Shown one piece after another: positions 48,629-60,349 of a DNA stretch of 64,000 nt (the first letter of the stretch is position 1; each line of letters opens with the position of its first letter). Where the stretch lies: positions 434,001 through 498,000 of the forward strand of contig WSQC01000015.1 in the NCBI GenBank assembly GCA_013248845.1, given 5' to 3'. The notes beneath the pieces are model-generated. The model was not told the origin of the DNA. It did no database searches and saw nothing but the letters and a program-made list of their open reading frames with translations. Source of the DNA: Passalora sequoiae (Eukaryota > Ascomycota > Dothideomycetes > Mycosphaerellales > Mycosphaerellaceae). Made by a program: the position numbers and the translations under genes.

Positions 48629-48999
48629 ACGAGTCTGTTGTCTTAGGGAAGAGGCACGACAAGGAGCTCAATTGCGAGCAAAGATGCTGTGCAGACGAAC
48701 TGAAATGATCGGATAAATGCATGGTCTTCATGGCGTGATGAATTCCATGAAAGCATAGACAGTGATACCATAAAAGCACGACCTTGCAGCAGTGCATTTA
48801 CAAGAGCTTCTCCAACATATCCAATGGCCTTCAAATGTCTTGAAATTGATCTTCACTTGATACCGTCGCCTTAATGTTTCATGAAGTTATTCAGCGCCAA
48901 GCATTATCTCATCTCGTACAGCTTTGTGGGCGATGTGAACCTGCCACTGCTATTCACAATTCAACAACTCGACTTTTTCAAGACAATTGTGCTTCTACG
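48629..48999. other. Intergenic region
   Basis: About 370 bp between eEF1B-alpha and EMC5; nothing recognised beyond 3' and 5' flanks. Confidence 0.3.
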
Positions 49000-49476
49000 A
49001 TGGGCGCAGCAGCAAATGTACTCAATCTTTTGGGACTTGTGTTCCTGTCTCATGCGTACGTTGCGGTGATGCCAGCAGTCAAAGCCGGAGCAAAACTGAC
49101 ACAGTGCAGTGTATACAGCTCGTACGAACACTCGCTGCTTCCGGTAGCATCAATAGCGCCCACTCCCAACTCGATACTGCCGCAACTTCTGGACCCGAAG
49201 ATCAATCTGCCCCTAGACATTGCGCTAGAGACGCTATTCTCGGTTGTTCTACTGTGCATCGGAGTTGTGCTCAGCAGTCCGGAACTGAAGCCAATACAAT
49301 GGAGCGTATGGGCAGGACGCTTGGAGCGAAGCAAGGAAGCAAGAGAGATCAAGGCGGTCGGTTTGGGAGGAGGGAACCCGTACGCGCTGTTAGAGGAGCG
49401 ACCTGGTTTCTTGGACATCAGAGCGAAGAGGAAGGAGTTCGAGGCATGGATGAAAGACGCCAACAAGACATCGTAG
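49000..49476 (+). CDS. EMC5: ER membrane protein complex subunit 5 (EMC5/MMGT family)
   Basis: The exons are 49000-49055 and 49110-49476 (140 aa), joined as FLSHAVYSSYEHS. The first hydrophobic segment (about 5-20) is followed by a short lumenal loop and a second one (LDIALETLFSVVLLCIGVVL). The C-terminal tail is charged and cytosolic. Two spans with the YSSYEHS segment after the first are typical of fungal EMC5. The complex inserts tail-anchored and multi-span proteins into the ER membrane. The start is the first ATG before the hydrophobic segment. Confidence 0.82.
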   Translation: MGAAANVLNLLGLVFLSHAYVAVMPAVKAGAKLTQCSVYSSYEHSLLPVASIAPTPNSILPQLLDPKINLPLDIALETLFSVVLLCIGVVLSSPELKPIQWSVWAGRLERSKEAREIKAVGLGGGNPYALLEERPGFLDIRAKRKEFEAWMKDANKTS

Positions 49477-49842
49477 AGCTGGGAGCAGAACCACGATTGA
49501 ATGCGGATGTCTCATGGTGTTGGCAAGTGTCAAATGGAGGCGCATCACTGAATCATAGCGAACAAGTGAAGAAGCTTCTCGTACTATGGGCGCAGAGTGC
49601 TAGAAGAGCCATGTCCTATCAAAACCGTGATCGAGCGACCGAACCTCCAATGAAATGAGATTTGTTCGCGCATTATGTTTGTTCCATCCTCGATCGCGAC
49701 TTCCTCTTCAAAGCTCACCTGGATGCCAATTTCACGAGGCTCTGCTGCACTTCGCCAATGATACGCCACTCTGCCTTCGCTACCAGTACACCACTATTAC
49801 CAACACAGCCAATACCACAGTCACGACGGACGATCAAGAAGT
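49477..49842. promoter_or_regulatory. Region between EMC5 and MSH5
   Basis: About 365 bp between two plus-strand genes; presumably the EMC5 3' UTR and the MSH5 promoter. Nothing specific is recognised. Confidence 0.3.
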
Positions 49843-52800
49843 ATGCGTGCACAGAAGCGTCGACGCAGCAGCGAAACCCGCACAGCTCGTCGAGGCCGTG
49901 CTCGGGCAGTCTCTCGCGTGAGCGCTCCACTGTCAAACATACGAGCTGGTTCACGCCTTTCGACAGCAGCACGACGGTCGTCTATCGAGTCCGTGGCGAG
50001 TGCTGGTCAGCCTAGAGTGCAGCGAGATTCATCCTATCGCTCAGCAATATCTGTGGCAACGAGCGGGACATTTGGCCAGGAGCTGCCGCAGCGTCGCAAT
50101 GTACCATTTCATCGCGAGCCGAGCACTGCGACCTCAGAGCCTCTACCAAATGACTTCGCAGAGGATGATGATACGCTTCATGAAATCATCATGGCCGTCA
50201 ACGTCACTGATCGGGGCTCTGTTGGGTGCGCCTACTTCGTGGTGCGCGAACACAAGCTCTATTTTATGGAGGATGCACAGCTTGGCGGTGCTGATATCGT
50301 TGACCAACGTAAGGATGCCATGCATTGCGTCTATGCGTCGCTGACATCGTGTTAAAGTGAGAATGTTCGTTGAGCCGACGGTTGTGCTTACATCGACCAA
50401 GTGCAACGATGAAACCGTTACCCGCCTCGATCCAGAAGCCAGGAATCCAAATGCATCCGAAGATGGACGCAGTGACCAGACGCGACTCCCATATCTGCTA
50501 GAGTGTCGTCCAAATGCCGAGTTTCGCTACGAGTCAGCCAAGAACAAACTCATCGATCTCCAGATCGGGCAAGAAGATGGCCCTGCTCTTACATATGTCG
50601 TACCTGGTGATGTCGTTGCAGCGGAAGAGGCCTTCGAGGTTGGGCCGGATGCAGAATTTGATACTCGTCAAGCGCAATTGCTTCGGCTGTCCGGCTGGAT
50701 CAACATTGAGAGCAGACTGACTGTTGGCTGCGCTGGTGCTGTGTTATCCTACCTCCAGCGACGCCGCGCAACGACCTATCTTCCGGGAGACCGTGAGGCA
50801 GATGCACTTTTCCGCGTTGAAGCAGTTGAGATGTTCAGCTTGAGCAGCTCCATGTTCATCAATGCTGACACTTTGATGTCACTTCAGATCATGTCAACTG
50901 AGTCTCATCCGAATGCGCAGCAGCATGGCCCTGCTGGCAACAAGAATAGCTCACGGGGCGCGAAAGAAGGACTCTCCGTGTACGGGCTCTTTCATCATCT
51001 GGCCAAGACGACACAGGGACATCTCTTGCTCCGGCAATACTTCCTGCGCCCAAGTTGCAACCTTGCTACTATTAACGAGCGACACGATACGGTCGCTGCT
51101 TTTCTCGATCCGGAGAATGCGGGCCCTTTCGATCAACTGGTGAAGGAGCTGTCCAACATCAAGAACATGCGCGTCACCACAATCAACCTGCGCAAAGGTA
51201 TCAATTGTGGCCCAACGAAGCAAGGAAAGAGTGTAATATCGACATCCTCCTGGTTCAGCTTGCACAACTTTGTGTTCTCGTTGCTAAAGATCGCGGATCA
51301 TCTTGGCGAGATGCAAAACGTAGCCCAGCTTGCCATCTGCGCAAAGATTGCAGAGAGGTTCGATAAACAGCAGTATGCTGCTATCGGTCACTACATTGCT
51401 GACACAATTGACTTCGACGAGTCTAAAGCTGCTCGCCGTACAATCATACGCCAAGGCATTGATGAGGAGCTTGACGAGGCCAGACACACATACGCTGGAA
51501 TCGAAGATATGCTATCCGAGGTTGCCACGCATATTGCTCGAGACGTCCCCGAGCAGCTCAGGCGTGATATCAACGTCATATTCTTTCCTCAGATTGGCTT
51601 CTTGATCTCTCTGGACAAAGAAGAAGATACTGTTGTCACGTACAGCGGTCCAGAGCACCAGCCATGGGAGAAAATGTTCACGTCTTTGAACGCCGCCTAC
51701 TTCAAGAACACCAACATGGCCGAGCTGGACGAACGGTTTGGTGACATCTACGGCCGCATCCTAGACATGGAACTCGAAATCATTCAAGGGTTGGCTCAAC
51801 GTATTTTGGAATACGAGCAACTGATCAATACCACATCTGATCTATGCGGGGAGCTTGACAGTCTGGTGGCACTTGCTCGCGGCGCGAAGCAATATAACCT
51901 CGTGCGACCACGGATGACCGAAGACAATGTACTTAAGATTGACGCAGGACGCCACATTCTGCAGGAACTCGCAGTGCCGAGTTTTGTTGCGAACGAGACT
52001 CGCATCTCTGGTGGTCAAGGTGATGAGGACGAGCGGCTACGCCGCATGGATCCACATGACGCAGCGATCGAAAGAGCCCAGATCTTGCCAGTCGAGCCGC
52101 GTCATCCCAGTGTGGTCCTACTCACCGGTCCAAACTACTCTGGCAAGAGTGTGTATCTAAAGCAAATCGCCATCATCACCTACATGGCACACATCGGTAG
52201 CTTCGTGCCTGCTGACGATGCGAAGATTGGGTTGACAGACAAAATTCTCACGAGAATCAGCACGCGAGAGAGCGTTTCACGGGTTCAGAGCGCATTTATG
52301 ATCGACCTACAGCAAGCCTCTATGGCTCTTACACATGCTACACGACGAAGCCTCGTGGTCATCGACGAGTTCGGCAAGGGTACGGAGTCTTACGACGGTG
52401 CAGGTTTGGCAGCAGGTGTCTTCGAGCACTTTCTTCAGCGCGGTGTCGAATGTCCCAAGGTCATCGGTGCCACTCATTATCACGAGATCTTTGAAAGCGG
52501 TTTCCTCGTCGAACGCCCTAGCCTCGGTCTCGCAAAAATGGAGGTGCAGGTAGATCCCAATGCCACTGATGCTGAAGAGCAAATCACTTTCTTGTATAAC
52601 GTGCGTCCGGGTCGCAGCAAGTCTAGCTTCGGAACTGTCTGTGCGTCGATGAATGGCATAGACAAACGTGTGATCGCTAGAGCCGAGCAGCTCATTATAC
52701 TTGCAGCTCAAGGCGAGGACTTGCGTGAAGCATGCTCAGAGCTGCCTGACAACGAAATGGAGGAGCTCCATGAAGCGGTAAGCAATGCCATATCTGATTC

Positions 52801-52950
52801 GCGGTGTTGCAGCCCAGACACTAACGTAGTCTGTAGGAAGAGATTGCTCGCGCATTCCTGGAGTACGACGACTTCAACGACAATCCTAGCGAGATTGTCG
52901 ACTGTCTGCTGGGTGAAGATGGCTCGGGACCGATCAGTGATGTTGTTTGA
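49843..52950 (+). CDS. MSH5: Meiotic MutS homologue MSH5
   Basis: The exons are 49843-50308, 50358-52777 and 52837-52950 (999 aa, in frame). A basic, Ser/Arg-rich N-terminus of about 100 aa precedes IIMAVNVTDRGSVGCAYFVV, the usual opening of the MSH5 core. The mismatch-recognition domain I of MSH2/3/6 is absent. The lever/clamp region (about 330-650) follows, then the ATPase with Walker A GPNYSGKS (about 745), a Walker B-like LVVIDEFGKGT, and the C-terminal RPGRSKSSFGTVCASMNG. With MSH4 it forms the MutS-gamma clamp that stabilises crossover intermediates in meiosis. The identification as MSH5 rather than MSH4 rests on the N-terminal core segment and the tail EEIARAFLEYDDF. An intact gene suggests that meiosis is retained, which is also needed for RIP. 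Confidence 0.87.
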
Positions 52951-53108
52951 AGGATCTTTGTGATGGAAGTAGTGATTGGCGATGCCTGCAGATTTGCTGG
53001 ACCGCTCAGCAATGTGTATATGCTTCGCTGTGCAGGACTCGCCGGTTGAGCCATTAGAATCAAGGTTCTGTCGACACCTAGTTTTCTAGCTCGAGACGAA
53101 CATGCGCA

Positions 53109-53932
53109 TCATGTTTCGTGTCGACTTCCTCCTGCGCCACCTATATCGCTACCCAATCTCTCACCTACACCGGTCGGTAGGATATGATCCTTAGGGTTGG
53201 CCGCCGCTTCGTACAAGAAATTGACTGGCTCACGACTCAGCTTCATCCATTCCCCCTTGAAACCCAGATAGCTGATCCTTGTCTCGTCTTCTTCCCCTCG
53301 ACCCCAGTTATCCTCAAAGAACATATCCAGCGACCTTACCGTATTGAACAGAGCTCTTTTGACCGGTACTTCTTGCACCTCATTCGACTGTGCCAATTCT
53401 AACGTCTGGGTAGGCTGTAAATCGGCTGCAGTGGAGAAGTCGAGCCCGTCGCGGTTGACGTATAATTTAAGAGTCATTGGTGCAGAGTCTGACGCTGAGC
53501 TCCGTACTAGGCTAGCAAAGGTCATGTATGTTAGCCTTCATCCTCCAACGGATTTGTTGACGCCTTTCCAAAACTCCGCGCGTCACCGCAACTGCCCGCA
53601 GCAATCTCAGCGTTTGCGTGGCGTCTCGGTCGGGCTTCGATATGTGAGCTTTACATGCTGTAAAGGCGGATTTGTGCTGTGAATGGGCAGTGTAGGAGCA
53701 GCTGTTCATCGGCATCAGAGACCAGCTCGGGCTCCACAGTCAGGCGTTCGCGCCAGGTCTTTTGCAGGATCTTGGAACCCGCTCGAGGAACAGATTCGTT
53801 CAGGGTATTTACAGCGCTGAAGTCGATCTGCTCGTAGATCTGATTTTGGAGCGCAGGCGTTAGGTCATCGGTGTGGTCGTGTTCACCGTGGTCGTGGCTG
53901 TGATGGTCGTGCTCATCGTGACAGTGTGACAT
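53109..53932 (-). CDS. PITH-domain protein with His-rich N-terminus
   Basis: The exons in transcript order are 53932-53655 and 53511-53109 (226 aa), joined as RLYSILVRSSASDSAPMTLK. The first 22 residues are His/Asp-rich (HCHDEHDHHSHDHGEHDH), which suggests metal binding but is not proof. The rest is a PITH domain: VNTLNESVPRAGSKIL, SDADEQLLLHCPFT, then LKLYVNRDGLDF and a C-terminal YLGFKGEW. PITH proteins bind the proteasome lid through the domain first seen in thioredoxin-like TXNL1; this one has no thioredoxin domain. The stop is 158 bp from the MSH5 stop (convergent). Its only intron is introner-like. Confidence 0.88.
53512..53654 (-). repeat. Introner-like intron in the PITH gene (143 bp)
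   Basis: The coding-strand 5' end is GTAAAGCTCACATATCGAAG, close to the MFS intron start. The 3' end carries GGCTAACATACATGACC before TTTGCTAG, identical over 19 nt to the HSP78 intron. The overall length and order of shared blocks agree with the other two. Confidence 0.78.
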
Positions 53933-54222
53933 ATTGGTGGAGAATATTAGTGATCTAGCCGAAGCTGATCGAGTTTTGATGGCTACATTGTGGTGATGAT
54001 AGAAAGTTCGTGACGGGTCTCGATGCTGTTTCGGTGGCAGCTAGAATATCTCTAATGTGGGGCAACTCCACAGATGGCCTTTCTATGCAGATGTGACCGA
54101 TCCCAGGTCGCTTCGCGTAAGGTGAAGGTCATTTCTATACAATCATGGACTCGAGGGGTATCACAAGTGACATTTCGTAACGCATTTTAGGCATGATGAG
54201 TGGCACGCCTGCACCATGCGAA

Positions 54223-54978
54223 CTACGCAGCAATTGGCTCTGAAGCCTGCTCACGCTGCTTTCTCTCCTGCCGCCGCCGCTTAGCTCGAGCTTCAGGTGT
54301 CTCCAAATCGCCTTCAGGAGCATCGGGAATCTCGCCAGCTGTTATCGTGGGTGCTTCCGGCATGCTGAGCACACCTCGTGCTTCACGTTCGAGGGCTGCC
54401 AGCTCATCTTCAACCTCATCCTCGTCTTCGTTCGACATTTTCCCACTGAGCATATCGTTGATTTCCTAGGCGACTAATCAGCGTAAATGCAGATAGCAGG
54501 TATGGCATCGAGCATACCTTTTGATATGCTTGGGCTTCTTCGCTCTCGCTCAATATCATCTCCACCTTCTCCAAGCCACCCATCTCTTTGTGAATCTCTT
54601 TCAAGACAGAAGTACCTTGTTGGAGTCCGAACATGACATCTTTCTGCACCAGCGCGAATTCCACGTCGCTGGTTAGTGCCTGTAATTGTGCTAGTTGTTG
54701 ATCGGTCTTGGTCAACAACGATTCCTGGTATTTCTTTCTTCGCAACGCCAAAAGCGCCTTCTGCTTATTGCCATGTCTCAAGCATTCTTTTGCAATCTCG
54801 GTCTCTCGTGTAGTAATTGTCGCAATGCGCTTCTGATATTGGTGTAGCTTATCGCGCTGGATCTTCAAGTCGAGAATGGCCCTGCACAGACTCAGTATAG
54901 CAGCCTCTTGTAGAGCAGCAATGTTGCCCACCTGTCTTGAGCTGAGATACTCTTGCTGGAACTATTGGCATTTCCCAT
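54223..54978 (-). CDS. VPS20: ESCRT-III subunit VPS20 (CHMP6)
   Basis: The exons in transcript order are 54978-54932, 54881-54518 and 54465-54223 (217 aa). The N-terminus is MGNANSSSKSISAQDRAILD, with Gly2 available for myristoylation as in VPS20. The basic helix 1 and long Snf7 helices follow (DLKIQRDKLHQYQKRI, ALLALRRKKYQESLL). The acidic C-terminal part EDEDEVEDELAALEREAR is the usual autoinhibitory region. VPS20 links ESCRT-II to Snf7 polymers on endosomes. Size and helix order fit the family. It is divergent from RIX7 with 328 bp between start codons. Confidence 0.9.
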
Positions 54979-55306
54979 GTTCTCGACCGATGCCCATGGA
55001 CAAGGAGATGGGAAACGCATCACCTTGCATGTGACTCATGATGCCGATAAATTATTGGGTCCACTCGCTCCACGCGACATGCCCCGCTAGCCCTGCACAG
55101 TCCCGCTAGTAAGACTTACTTAGATAAGGTTCAGATGCAGATCAGCCGGACCGCGCCGTTTCACAGCACGTACCCCTCCGAGTAATTATTCAGTCTTTGC
55201 TATACATATTGCCCTCAGGCTCGAATACGTTCATAGAGCAGGCCGCAGTCGTTCGTTAAGTTGTTCATCGCTATCATAGCTTGTCAGCGGGGCTCGACTG
55301 GTGATT
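54979..55306. promoter_or_regulatory. Shared promoter region of VPS20 and RIX7
   Basis: 328 bp between divergent start codons, containing both promoters. No specific element is claimed. Confidence 0.4.
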
Positions 55307-57582
55307 ATGCGGCTACAGGGTGCTCTGGACAACGAAATTCATGTGGTGGTGCAGAAGTTTCTCGCTGGGGGCACTTCAGCGGATGTGCCTTCTCTTTATG
55401 CGGCCCTGCAACGCTCCAATTCTTCTCTGAAAAGGCGTCCAAAGAAGGTCATTCAGTCGAGTATTGAACGAGTGCTGGACTTCCTGAACGTGTGCGGCCA
55501 GGAATACGACTCAGACGCTATTGTTGAAAACGCGCAACCAGATATGGACACGACGGCAGAGGCCATGAACCGATCGCTGAGGAAAGCGCTTGTACCACCG
55601 CGACCAGAAGAACCCATCAGTCCACCTGTCACTGGCACGGAAGATGCTCCAAGAAAACGGAGGCCCAATGGAGAGGCGCTGCCGAAGCGTCAGAAACGAT
55701 CCGATGAGCCTATCAGCACCTCGGCACCTATGGAGGTCTCTCTTAGTGATGTAGGTGGCATGGACGATGTAATTGACCAGATGGAAGACCTCATTGTCAT
55801 GCCCATTGGTTGCTACGAGAACTACTACGCGGCCAGTCTGCCATTGCCGAAGGGAGTCCTGCTTCACGGCCCACCTGGATGCGGCAAGACCATGCTAGTT
55901 CGTGCCTACGCAGCTGAGCTCGGTGTACCCTTCATTGAGATCTTGGGTCCTTCTATTGTATCTGGTATGAGTGGAGAGTCAGAGAAAGGTGTCCGCGACC
56001 GATTTGAGGAAGCTAAGAAACACGCACCATGCTTGCTCTTCATTGATGAGATCGACGCTATTGCCCCGAAGCGCGAGACCAGTCAAAGTCAGATGGAGAA
56101 GCGAATAGTTGCCCAACTACTTGTTAGTATGGACGAATTGAACAAGGACGGTGGTCCTCCGGTCATTGTTCTTGCAGCTACCAACAGACCCGACAGCTTG
56201 GACCCGGCGCTACGTCGCGGCGGACGCTTTGGTACCGAAGTTAACATCAATGTGCCAAACGAAAGTGTCCGTCAACGCATATTGGAGACCCAGACCCGCA
56301 GCATGACTTTGGCGAAAGATGTAGATCTTGGCAGGCTCGCGAAACAGACAGCTGGTTTTGTGGGTGCTGATTTACACGATCTCGTTGGCAAGGCTGGCGC
56401 GCATCAAATGAAGCGCTACAAGGACGCTTTGAAGAATCAAGCTTGTAAGTGGAACCCGGGTTACATTTGCGGCTTTGTTTGCAGCGTATCATGAAGGTGT
56501 TTCAGTGCAGAACGGATCATTTCATGTACCTTGATGTCAAGATATGCAGCATCGATACTGATGATTCAGCAGCTGAACTTCGCCTTGACATTGCAGCTGC
56601 AGAGGAGGATTCTGCAGTCGTAAGGTCTACAAGAAGCCTGATTGCCAGGACTGTGAAAGCGAGAGGTGTCCCGCGACCTCCAGGATTTGAGACGATAGCC
56701 TTGTCTATGGTTGATTTCGAGACCGTCCTACCCGGCATAACGCCTTCTGGTAAGCGCGAGGGTTTCTCCACAGTGCCAGACGTATCCTGGGAGGACGTCG
56801 GCGCTCTGGATGAGATTCGAGAAGAATTGCACATGGCCATCATTGACCCAATCGCTCAGCCTGCCCTATATGAGAAGATGGGTAGAAGTGCTCCTTCCGG
56901 CGTGTTGCTTTGGGGTCCGCCTGGATGCGGTAAAACGTTACTTGCCAAAGCCATCGCAGCTGAAAGCAAGGCTAACTTTATTGCCATCAAAGGCCCGGAG
57001 CTGCTTAACAAGTTTGTTGGGGAGTCTGAGGCTGCAATCCGCAAGGTTTTTATGAGAGCAAGAGCCAGTGCGCCCTGCGTGATCTTTTTCGACGAGCTCG
57101 ATGCATTAGTACCCCGCAGGGATCAATCAGGCTCAGAAGCCAGCGCGCGAGTCGTGAATTCCCTCCTCACTGAGCTCGACGGGATGGAGGCGCGGTCTGG
57201 CATTTATGTTGTGGCTGCCACGAACAGACCAGATATTATCGATGATGCTATGCTCCGTCCAGGAAGGTTCGGTACACAGATCTTTGTTGACCTGCCCAGC
57301 GCACAGGGTCGTGTAGAGATCCTCAAAGCAATCTCCCGGAACAAGGCAGCTATCAAGGTGACCAAGGAGATCATCGACCTGGTGATGGATGACAGTAAGA
57401 TGAAGGACTATAGTGGCGCAGACATACAGGCACTGCAAGACGAAGCAGTAACCGCTGCTATCAAACGAAAGTCCGAGGAAGTGATTCTACGGGACTTCCA
57501 AAGAGCCCTCACACGCGTCAAGGGTTCCGTGACACAAGCTCAAAACTATCGCAATCTAAGGGACCGATTCGGAAAGAGATGA
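55307..57582 (+). CDS. RIX7: AAA ATPase of 60S ribosome biogenesis, RIX7 (NVL family)
   Basis: The exons are 55307-56444 and 56570-57582 (716 aa, frame kept with acceptor GATTCAG). The N-terminal 70 residues form a small helical domain (NEIHVVVQKFLAGG), followed by a disordered basic linker (PRKRRPNGEALPKRQKR). AAA domain 1 has Walker A GPPGCGKT (about 188) and Walker B LLFIDEID. Domain 2 has Walker A GPPGCGKT (about 496), Walker B VIFFDELD and sensor AATNRPD. Both AAA cores look intact. Rix7 extracts factors such as Nsa1 from nucleolar pre-60S particles. The intron length of 125 bp is moderate, and it is not related to the introner-like introns. Confidence 0.92.
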
Positions 57583-58732
57583 TGTCGGCCTTCGAGGTCG
57601 AAGCGCACACCGGCGCGATCATGGAGACTACGCACGCGGCAGGGCACATGGAGATATCCTCGAGGTAGCTTCTCGAGGCGCGCGATGGTCTTTGGTGTTG
57701 TTCAGGCCACGTCAACTGTTCAGTAAGCCGATAGGTAGCGTATGCATCATTTTGGTCCCGTACTGTCCGTGGACGCCTCCGTTGGAGCGCTGCTGATACT
57801 TGGGGTTATCGCGAGCAATGCACACTGGCTTATATACATTCGGTATAGACAGCGACATCGAATGGAAATTGGATAGCGTTTGCTAAGGATGAACCGTCAG
57901 AAAGCTCATATACTGTGGTGAACACCGTCATGACATGCACTAAGTCAGCAACACCTCGTGCGAAAATCAGTGTCTCAACATTCACATTTAGTTTCGCGAA
58001 AGGCTGCTAGCACCGTTGAAACGATCGCCCGTTCTAAAAGAAGACCGCTGGCCATTCAGATATCCACTCTCGACGACGCTCTGACGGCATGGTTGTCTTG
58101 GGCCGTCCCAGGTCAATTCTATGATAAGTTGTTACATGTGTTATGCCATGTTGAATACGGATTCTTGCAGATTTGAATGGTGAGCCGGGTGCAGTAAAGC
58201 AAGGTATGGGCTCGATTGGCGCTACCCGTGTTGACTGAGGAGCAGTGGGTGGCAGATGTGGCTCTCTGCATTGTCGTCCTGAATATCAGGGAGGCGCAGG
58301 TGACAGAAGGCACTGACCAGTAAGGCCAATAGAGGCCTGCCCTTCATGTTTGCTACATGTCTTTGTTTGTGTGAGGTGTAGGAAATGGCTCAAACGCCAC
58401 TTTCACTTGTCTCTGCCAGAGCCGAGTCAGGCCTAGAAGAGAGCGAAGAGAAGCTCATGAAGTGCTATGGTCATATGAGATCAAAGCAATTGTGATGCTG
58501 CGCGTGGATATTTTTGCTGGTCTCGAAGCTCACGTCTCTGAAGTTATATTATTGGTGGACGGTGAAGCTGACGTTGCTCACTGAAGCACTAGATGGCTTC
58601 CGACTTTTTCACTTGTCTCCCGGCAGCTTTCCGACTTGAGTTCAAACACCACCCGCCGATACAAATTTGACCTTTACCAACAACGCAGGGCTTCGACAAC
58701 AACGACGACAACCACGACATCGGCAAGACATC
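57583..58732. other. Gene-poor region
   Basis: About 1.15 kb between RIX7 and the small gene at 58733. Short ORFs lie on both strands; none has a recognisable feature. The last 100 bp are CAA/CGA-rich and are likely leader. Confidence 0.3.
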
Positions 58733-59165
58733 ATGGCAGAGAAATCCACAGAACAGACATTCGACTTTGAGACCATGGCGGTTGTTCTGTACTGCGTTCT
58801 CGAGTCGGGCGTAACTCTGGGAGAGAAGCACTATCAGTTGATGTCTGCCATCAATGGCAAGCGCAGCGCTTCGGCCTACCAGCACCAGTTCCGCAAAGTC
58901 AAGGCTCGTGCCAAAGAGCTTCAAGAGCAAGCGGGCAAGGATTGCAGCGGTGCCGGCACACCAGCCGAGGGTAAAGCACGCTCCACCAAGACTCTAGCTA
59001 GCAGTGGCAGGAAGCGCAGTGAGTCCGGGACGAGCTCAAAGTCGCGTACGTAGCTGACACCATCCAGGTAAGACTGCGACAGTCGAAGAGGATGGTGACG
59101 ACGCTGAAGCTGAAGAGTCGCCGTCAAAGAAGGTTAAGGCCGAGAAGCGCGAGGACGAAGTGTAG
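58733..59165 (+). CDS. Small nuclear-type protein, unknown function
   Basis: The exons are 58733-59018 and 59068-59165 (127 aa), joined as SSGRKRSKTATVEEDGDD. The N-terminal 60 residues look like a small helical domain (FDFETMAVVLYCVLESGVTL, then YQHQFRKVKARAKEL), possibly of the Myb or winged-helix sort. Next comes a Ser/Thr/Lys-rich linker and a tail mixing acidic runs with SPSKKVKAEKR, a likely nuclear signal. I do not recognise a named family. The next feature downstream is the small TIR element. Confidence 0.7.
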
Positions 59166-59543
59166 GGATCTAAAACAACCAGACACGGGAATGGCAACAT
59201 GTTCCACGATGGCGAGAGGGTCGAAGGTCGTTCTTGAGGACAGGTGGTGAGTTGCAATGGGAGGATGGGGCTACTCACAGTTGGGGAGTTCATCAGAAGA
59301 GGTTTATGCATGGCAGTGCTCATGTCGACTTCTGCAGCCGTGTTAGATCGATTGACTGTCTCATATGCCGATACAATGGTCCAATGTTGCTATCGTACAG
59401 TTACCCGCTCTTAGTCCAGTTTCGGGCGTGTTTCGCTCTCTATTCCGCAACTCGTGTAGGCGACAGTGACAGAGTGAGAGGTTAATCAAAAGCGAACGTC
59501 TAAAGCGAGAAAGAAAGTTGTGAAGCTGTTTGGTGATTGGCTA
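59166..59543. other. Intergenic region
   Basis: About 380 bp before the small TIR element, ending in GATTGGCTA, half of a CCAAT palindrome. No gene is supported. Confidence 0.3.
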
Positions 59544-60248
59544 GGACGGAGCTCTGTTTCTACATATGTGAAACAACTGTTTTCTCAAGTTCAGCAGAAC
59601 GATTTTCTCGAATAACAGCACAGCACACCGAGTAATACGTGATATGAATGCAGAGATCGATAGGTTATGAGTACAGGTAGGTTGTGTAAGAGTCTCGGAG
59701 CGAATCGCCTACAAACAAGCTACGAACAGTCAAAAAACGACATTCTTAGTACTTAGCTTTCGACAACTTTCGACAACTTTCTTCCGATATTCGTACAATA
59801 TGCTGGTTATGCGCAATATGAATCTACAATTCCCTACTTATACTTATATGCTATCGATCTATATATTTATATTGCGTATAACTCGGTATGTTGTTGCGCG
59901 AATAGGCTTCGAATATACCTAATGTATACGTATTCTGCTGTATAGATTATCTCGTAAGACATTAGACCCTAGCCGCTAAACCTAAAGAAGAGTAGATAGG
60001 GTCTAAAGCGCGTCGTACTGAGTATATCGCGATTCGACTATCCGCAGCTTGTCCGTAGCTTGTCCGTAGCTTGTTCGTAGGCACTTCGCTTCAAGACTCG
60101 TACATACCCTACTTTCACTGATACACTATCGATATATCTATTTATATATGTGTATCTCGGTATGTTGTGCGAACAAATACACGAACACGCTACGATCAGA
60201 CCGGATTTGGAGTTTGAGTTGTTTCACATGTGTACATCGGGAGCTCCC
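59544..60248. mobile_element. 705-bp non-autonomous TIR element (MITE), not RIP-mutated
   Basis: It starts GGACGGAGCTCTGTTTC and ends GTACATCGGGAGCTCCC, the same two ends as the large element at 12348-24675 in opposite orientation. TA flanks it at 59542-59543 and 60249-60250. Outer inverted blocks (TACATATGTGAAACAACT against TACACATGTGAAACAACT) are followed by diverged subterminal inverted repeats. The interior codes for nothing. CA and TG are at normal levels, in contrast to the large relative. Its right end is 101 bp from the start codon of the complex I gene at 60350. Read across the insertion, the flanks join into a 16-bp perfect palindrome with two opposed CCAAT boxes. Confidence 0.85.
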
Positions 60249-60349
60249 TAGCCAATCGGCTTTGTGCCACTGACTGACAGCATGCCAGCTGCCCGACTTC
60301 ACACTCTACATCAGGGCCAGCAATCAACCAATTGCTCGCAATCAAAGCA

